Assembly (NCBI GenBank): GCA_021462845.1
Contig: JAJTXU010000021.1
Span: 1 to 35,289, forward strand
DNA: 35,289 bases
Origin: Anaerolineales bacterium
Lineage (GTDB): Bacteria > Chloroflexota > Anaerolineae > Anaerolineales > Villigracilaceae
Direction of reading: 5' to 3'
Made by a program: the position numbers and the translations under genes. Below the pieces are notes generated by a model. The model was not told where the DNA came from and did no database searches. It was given only the letters and a program-made list of their open reading frames with translations. This document shows positions 31,473 through 35,289 of this stretch, in pieces; within the stretch, counting starts at the first letter, position 1; every line of letters starts with the position of its first letter.

Positions 31473-31508
31473 ATGTCATTCTCCCGATGTCCTTCGGGAG
31501 GGTGACAT
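31473..31508 (+). repeat. intercistronic hairpin between CoA-transferase subunits
   Basis: ATGTCA-TT-CTCCCGA (31473-31487) pairs with TCGGGAG-GG-TGACAT (31494-31508) through two U-G wobbles. It may stabilise the upstream mRNA or be a mobile palindrome. No T-run follows. Confidence 0.65.
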
Positions 31509-31523
31509 GTCAGAGATAAACAC

Positions 31524-32300
31524 ATGAGCGAAATAAAATATTCATCTGCTGAATTAATGATCATCAACGCCGCGCGGCTGTTGCGCGATGGCGATGTTGT
31601 GTTCGTGGGAGTCGGTCAACCGAATCTCGCGTGTAATCTTGCGAAGAGAACGCACGCGCCAAACCTCGTGATGATCTACGAAGCGGGCGTGATCGGCGCG
31701 GAGCCTGCGCGATTGCCACTTTCGATCGGCGATCCGACATTGGTCAGCGGCGCGTTGTCCGTTGTGAGCATGTACGATATTTTCACAAATTATCTCCAAC
31801 GCGGCAACGTGGACGTCGGCTTTATGGGCGGCGCGCAAATTGACAAGTACGGCAACATCAACGCAACCGTCATCGGCGGATACGAAAAACCAAAAGTGCG
31901 TTTGCCCGGCTCCGGCGGCTCGCAAGAGATCGCGGCGTGGGCGAACCGCTGTTACATCATGACCCCGCATCAAAAGCGGCGCTTCCCTGAAAAAGTTGAA
32001 TTCATGACCTCGGCTGGATTCATCGGCGGGCGCGGCGACCGCGAACAGGCTGGCTTGCGCGGCGGCGGGATGCTCGCCGTCGTCACCGACATCGGCATCA
32101 TGGAGCCGGATGAATCGGGCGAGATGATCCTCGCGCAATTGCACCCAGGCAAAACGGCGGAGGAAGCGCGGACGAACACCGGCTGGGATTTGAAATCCGC
32201 TTCACACGTCGGGACGACTGCCCCGGTCACCGAGGCGGAACTCCGCATCCTACGCGACGAACTCGACCCAACGGGAATCTATCTCAAAGGAGCATCGTGA
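31524..32300 (+). CDS. CoA-transferase subunit B (GctB-like)
   Basis: A 258-residue beta subunit. GDVVFVGVGQPNLACNLAKRTHAPNLVMIYEAGVIG holds the likely catalytic glutamate (E53, in IYEAG) that forms the enzyme-CoA thioester; GFMGGAQIDKYGNINATVIGGY and SPHGG-like GSGGSQEIAAW are further family motifs. It pairs with the A subunit 73 bases upstream. No clear Shine-Dalgarno besides AGAGATAA; translation may rely on coupling. 32301-32540 after it holds no recognisable gene. Confidence 0.86.
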   Translation: MSEIKYSSAELMIINAARLLRDGDVVFVGVGQPNLACNLAKRTHAPNLVMIYEAGVIGAEPARLPLSIGDPTLVSGALSVVSMYDIFTNYLQRGNVDVGFMGGAQIDKYGNINATVIGGYEKPKVRLPGSGGSQEIAAWANRCYIMTPHQKRRFPEKVEFMTSAGFIGGRGDREQAGLRGGGMLAVVTDIGIMEPDESGEMILAQLHPGKTAEEARTNTGWDLKSASHVGTTAPVTEAELRILRDELDPTGIYLKGAS

Positions 32301-32540
32301 TGTTTTGGTCATGATCCAAGGCGGATACTCGACAGTAGTACCATTGTCTCAATTCATTGGGGGAATCATCGCGAAGGTTAAGAAGCGTTCATGATTGTAT
32401 GTTATAAGGCTTCTGATATTTCTGGAACAAGATTTGCTTTGCGGTCGTTTGAACAGCAGAAGCGTAGGACACATTCTCTAATGCGCCCGTTAGCAAGATG
32501 AAAGAATTTCATCCGACCGAGTAGAATCAATAGGAGAACT

Positions 32541-33356
32541 ATGAATCAAAAGAACATAACGCGCATCGCCATTTTCTTCGCCCTGATCCTCACGGCGTGC
32601 GCCGCGCCAACAGGCGAGCCGACAATTGCACCGACTGCGGGTCCCGATCTCGCATTGACCGTCACCGCACAAGCGCAGGCGCTTCAAGCGTTGACGCAAA
32701 CCGCGCTCGCCCCCACGTCCACACCGGAGCCGACCTTCACCTCCGCGCCGGTATTCACGGCGACGCCGTCAAAAGTTGTTGTCATGGCTAGCACGGATAT
32801 AAATTGCCGTTCGGGTCCCGGCGAGGCATACGAGATCGTCGGCGCATTGAAGGCGGGCTTGCAAGCGGAAGTTATCGGCAAGAACTCATCCGCCAATTAC
32901 TGGATCATCAAGAACCCCAACAAGCCGGCGGAGACTTGCTGGCTTTGGGGAGAATTCGCAACCGTGATTGGCGACGCATCCAGCGTGCAAGAGGTCGAGG
33001 CTCCGCCCACCGCCATCCCCCCCGTAGCAACCGGACTCGTGATTGACCGTGTCGTTGTGCGTTTCGACGCATCCTCCGGCGGTTTGATCGCTTATCTGGA
33101 CGTTTATTACTACGATGCGGAAGGCGATGCAAATTTGGTTGATTTTCAACTGATAAGCACCTCAGTACAGGTAACAGGCAACATCAAAGATGTTGCGATC
33201 ACCCCGTCTACCAAACAGAAAAATGGAAGTGTCGTCACCGGGCAATGGGCGTGCGGTTCAAAACAATACGACGTGGCGATCGGCGTGGTCATTCACGACC
33301 AGGCTGGTCACGCCAGCAATGTCGTTGGGGTTAATTTTTCGTGCAATAAGAATTAG
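32541..33356 (+). CDS. lipoprotein with SH3b domain
   Basis: A 271-residue exported protein. Lipobox LTAC at residues ~17-20 follows a positively charged N-terminus and hydrophobic core. A Thr/Pro-rich linker (~20-80) leads to an SH3b domain (~85-145: ASTDINCRSGPGEAYEIVGALKAGLQAEVIGKNSSANYWIIK...CWLWGEFATV), which usually binds peptidoglycan or peptides. A second beta-rich module (~165-271) of unknown fold ends with two Cys (WACGSKQ, FSCNKN) likely to form a disulfide. AGGAG six bases before the ATG. Common in Chloroflexota. Confidence 0.85.
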   Translation: MNQKNITRIAIFFALILTACAAPTGEPTIAPTAGPDLALTVTAQAQALQALTQTALAPTSTPEPTFTSAPVFTATPSKVVVMASTDINCRSGPGEAYEIVGALKAGLQAEVIGKNSSANYWIIKNPNKPAETCWLWGEFATVIGDASSVQEVEAPPTAIPPVATGLVIDRVVVRFDASSGGLIAYLDVYYYDAEGDANLVDFQLISTSVQVTGNIKDVAITPSTKQKNGSVVTGQWACGSKQYDVAIGVVIHDQAGHASNVVGVNFSCNKN

Positions 33357-33387
33357 AGACGCGACACGTATCGGGCAATAAACAAGA

Positions 33388-33421
33388 AAAGCCTCGCGGA
33401 CTCTTCAATCCGCGAGGCTTT
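33388..33421. terminator. rho-independent terminator, copy 1
   Basis: AAAGCCTCGCGGA (33388-33400), loop CTCTTCAA, TCCGCGAGGCTTT (33409-33421). Bidirectional between the lipoprotein and the TA pair. Copy 2 at 34138-34172 has the same stem. Confidence 0.9.
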
Positions 33422-33439
33422 ATGACGGCAATTAGATCT

Positions 33440-33832
33440 CTACCAAATTGCTTCCACCAACCCAGATATAGTAATAACCTCGTCAAAGGTAATAAGAGCC
33501 GCATGATGTTGAATCGCGCTTGCCACGATCATGCGGTCGTGCATTTCAGGAATCGCGGTCAGTGCGCGCAAGGCTAATGCGGATTGAAGATCGAAATCAA
33601 CGAACTCAATGTTTGGGCTGCCCTTGATTCTGACAAGGATTTCATCCACATCCGCTTCAACAGGTTTGTTCTCAATTGTGAAGATCAATTCTGCCAAGAC
33701 AATTACAGGGATTAACAGCCGTGACTGGCCGTTTGCAATCTCCTCGAAAGCCTGACGCGCACGATCTCCCAGTTTGCGCGGTTTTGTAAATGCCCAAAGC
33801 AGACTGTGGGTATCTGTCATATAAGTAGCCAT
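33440..33832 (-). CDS. VapC-type PIN-domain toxin
   Basis: A 130-residue PIN ribonuclease: YMTDTHSLLWAFTKP (first Asp), LLIPVIVLAELIFTIENK (Glu), IPEMHDRMIVASAIQHHAALITFDEVI (third and fourth acidic residues, in MHDRMIVASA and TFDE). This set matches the VapC subgroup paired with AF2212-like antitoxins. The gene begins 13 bases after the antitoxin stop. Predicted to cleave RNA when free. Confidence 0.9.
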   Translation of the reverse strand: MATYMTDTHSLLWAFTKPRKLGDRARQAFEEIANGQSRLLIPVIVLAELIFTIENKPVEADVDEILVRIKGSPNIEFVDFDLQSALALRALTAIPEMHDRMIVASAIQHHAALITFDEVITISGLVEAIW

Positions 33833-33845
33833 TGCATACCCCGGG

Positions 33846-34106
33846 CTACTTCATGATCTTTGAAAGTTTCTTTACCTTCAAGTTCGACCGCTTTCGCGTT
33901 CGAGCGAGCGCTTTTTCCAAGTCGCGATGTTCGTTTTCGGGTAAGCGCTCCCAAATGCCAATTAACGAGGCAAAAGGTGTTTTCTGTTTTGGCGCTCGAG
34001 CAGTCTCCACCCGAATCTCGACCACGCTATGCTCAGGCAAATCCAGTTTTTTTCGCGGCTTCAACACGCCTTTCTCATACACGGCTTGAACGGTAATTGT
34101 CTCCAT
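33846..34106 (-). CDS. AF2212-like (DUF104) antitoxin
   Basis: An 86-residue protein beginning METITVQAVYEKGVLKPRKKLDLPEHSVVEIRVE, the DUF104/AF2212 signature of VapB-like antitoxins, followed by a basic helical tail. Its N-terminal beta domain pairs to bind DNA and its tail binds the toxin. The tail is unusually rich in lysine and arginine for an antitoxin. No strong Shine-Dalgarno; GAGGCACTC precedes the ATG. Confidence 0.85.
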   Translation of the reverse strand: METITVQAVYEKGVLKPRKKLDLPEHSVVEIRVETARAPKQKTPFASLIGIWERLPENEHRDLEKALARTRKRSNLKVKKLSKIMK

Positions 34107-34137
34107 GAGTGCCTCCGCGTCAATTATACGCCAAACA

Positions 34138-34172
34138 AAAGCCTCGCGGACCCTTCGGCATCCGCGAGGCTT
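34138..34172. terminator. rho-independent terminator, copy 2
   Basis: AAAGCCTCGCGGA (34138-34150), loop CCCTTCGGCA, TCCGCGAGGCTT (34161-34172). The stem matches copy 1 and the loop differs. It ends the adenosylhomocysteinase transcript. Confidence 0.88.
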
Positions 34173-34226
34173 AATACCCTATCGGGTACGCTGTCGTAAA
34201 TCCAAAATCGTCAATCGCAAATCGAA

Positions 34227-35289
34227 CTACGTTCCCTCTTCCCACGAGTTGAGATAGTGCTGCTGTTCGGCGGTGAGATTATCAATCTTCACGCCCATCG
34301 CTTCGAGTTTGAGGCGGGCGATCTCGTGATCGATCTCAGCGGGGACGGAGTAGACTTTCTTCTCCAACTTATCCGCATTCTTCGCCATGAATTCGGCGGA
34401 TAAAGCCTGGTTGGCAAAAGACATGTCCATGACGGAGGCAGGATGCCCTTCGGCGGAAGCGAGGTTGATGAGTCGTCCTTCGCCGAGGATGTTGATCTTG
34501 CGTCCGTCTTTCGTTGTGTATTGATCCACGAACGGGCGGACGAGGCTGGGCTTGCCAACGGACATCTTCTCCAGCGCGGGGATGTTAATCTCCACATTGA
34601 AGTGACCGGAGTTGGCGACGATCGCGCCGTCTTTCATCGCCTTGAAGTGATGTTCGTCAATCACATTGAGATCGCCCGTGACGGTGCAGAAGAAGTCGCC
34701 GAGTTTGGCGGCGTCGTTCATCGGCATGACCTGATAGCCGTCCATCACCGCTTCGAGCGCCTTCATCGGGTCCACTTCGGTGACGACGACCTGCGCGCCC
34801 ATGCCGCGCGCGCGGGACGCGAGACCGCGTCCGCACCAGCCGTAGCCTGCCACAACGAAAACTTTGCCCGCGAGCAAAACGTTCGTCGCGCGGATAATAC
34901 CGTCAATGGTGGATTGACCCGTGCCATAACGATTGTCGAAGAAGTGTTTGGTCATCGCATCGTTCACGGCAATGACGGGGAACTTCAACACATTATCTTT
35001 TTCCATCGCCTTCAAACGGATCACGCCCGTGGTCGTCTCTTCGGTGCCGCCGATCACGCCCTTCAACATTTCCTTGCGCTCATCGTCGGAAAGTCCCTTT
35101 GCCCATGACGCGAGAGACGCCTCAAGTTTCTCGAAGCGTCCCATCTCGATGAAGAACAATGATGAAACGAGGTCGGCGCCGTCATCCATGGTCATGTGCG
35201 GTTTGTGTTCGAGCGCGGCGCGGATGTGCTTGAAGTATGTGACCTTGTCCTCGCCCTTGATCGCGTAGGTGGGAATCTCGAACTGGTTC
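34227..35289 (-). CDS. ahcY: adenosylhomocysteinase, 5' end outside the window
   Basis: The 353 C-terminal residues, starting [15 protein letters not shown]. It hydrolyses S-adenosylhomocysteine to adenosine and homocysteine using bound NAD+. Motifs: DDGADLVS near the start, [13 protein letters not shown] (substrate site), [25 protein letters not shown] (NAD-binding GxGxxG), [18 protein letters not shown]-like [17 protein letters not shown] (conserved) and the C-terminus [16 protein letters not shown]. The shorter C-terminus lacking the K-P-x-x-Y-R-Y end is typical of archaeal/Thermotoga/Chloroflexota enzymes. It begins beyond base 35289. Confidence 0.94.
   Translation of the reverse strand, partial: NQFEIPTYAIKGEDKVTYFKHIRAALEHKPHMTMDDGADLVSSLFFIEMGRFEKLEASLASWAKGLSDDERKEMLKGVIGGTEETTTGVIRLKAMEKDNVLKFPVIAVNDAMTKHFFDNRYGTGQSTIDGIIRATNVLLAGKVFVVAGYGWCGRGLASRARGMGAQVVVTEVDPMKALEAVMDGYQVMPMNDAAKLGDFFCTVTGDLNVIDEHHFKAMKDGAIVANSGHFNVEINIPALEKMSVGKPSLVRPFVDQYTTKDGRKINILGEGRLINLASAEGHPASVMDMSFANQALSAEFMAKNADKLEKKVYSVPAEIDHEIARLKLEAMGVKIDNLTAEQQHYLNSWEEGT

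Noticed and set aside
30383-31567. Long minus-strand open frame
   Set aside because: Lies antisense to the CoA-transferase A gene; its composition is a shadow of that gene and no motif is visible.
32391-32501. 36-codon frame in the gap before the SH3b lipoprotein
   Set aside because: No ribosome site, no recognisable sequence; the 240-base gap shows nothing else I can support.

Overview
The window looks like chromosome of a Chloroflexota bacterium of the Anaerolineae type. This is inferred from an archaeal/eukaryote-type prolyl-tRNA synthetase, a two-domain fused EcfA, Ser/Thr/Pro-rich SH3b and thioredoxin lipoproteins, a CruF-like carotenoid protein, abundant hairpin repeats, and -10 boxes placed so close to start codons that mRNAs would be leaderless. 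No rRNA, tRNA, CRISPR array or IS transposase was seen.

Layout: 1-1.8 kb, a broken gene end with an in-frame amber codon, then a GbsR/MarR regulator with a textbook promoter and palindromic operator, and an SDR-like NAD(P)-binding protein. 1.8-9.2 kb (minus strand), DUF2726/zinc-ribbon protein, HisN-like phosphatase, a DUF433/PIN-like toxin-antitoxin (TA) pair, a CruF-like membrane protein, a second TA pair flanked by debris of a second hisN and a second cca gene, an NAD-kinase-like protein with an SPFH partner, and the CCA-adding enzyme. 9.2-18 kb (plus strand), a possible leader-peptide attenuator, a LOG-family gene, proS, an AlkD/HEAT-like protein, a membrane protein, an alpha/beta hydrolase, a PuuB-like oxidase, a universal stress protein and acetyl-CoA synthetase, with many small palindromic repeats between them. 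18-21.3 kb, a UPF0175/DUF3368 TA pair beside what appears to be a decayed diversity-generating retroelement (DGR): a KAP-NTPase/FGE-like fusion with a variable-region-like C-terminus, followed by the first ~25 codons of a DGR-type reverse transcriptase. 21.4-27 kb, a DUF1684 protein, a SAM-hydrolase/ECF-transporter operon and ferritin. 27-33.4 kb, a probable selenoprotein (thioredoxin-like lipoprotein with TGA at the first catalytic Cys), a P5C-dehydrogenase-like enzyme, a Tam-like methyltransferase, a two-subunit CoA-transferase and an SH3b lipoprotein. 33.4-35.3 kb, a fourth TA pair between two near-identical terminators, then the 3' part of adenosylhomocysteinase.

The strongest leads are the UGA-containing thioredoxin with a well-placed SECIS-like hairpin, the DGR relic, and the leader peptide overlapping alternative RNA stems upstream of the LOG/proS region. 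Acetate/acyl-CoA activation (acs, CoA-transferase, P5CDH) and SAM turnover (SAM hydrolase, methyltransferase, AHCY) are the main metabolic themes. The rest is housekeeping genes interleaved with TA modules and repeat-driven rearrangement scars.
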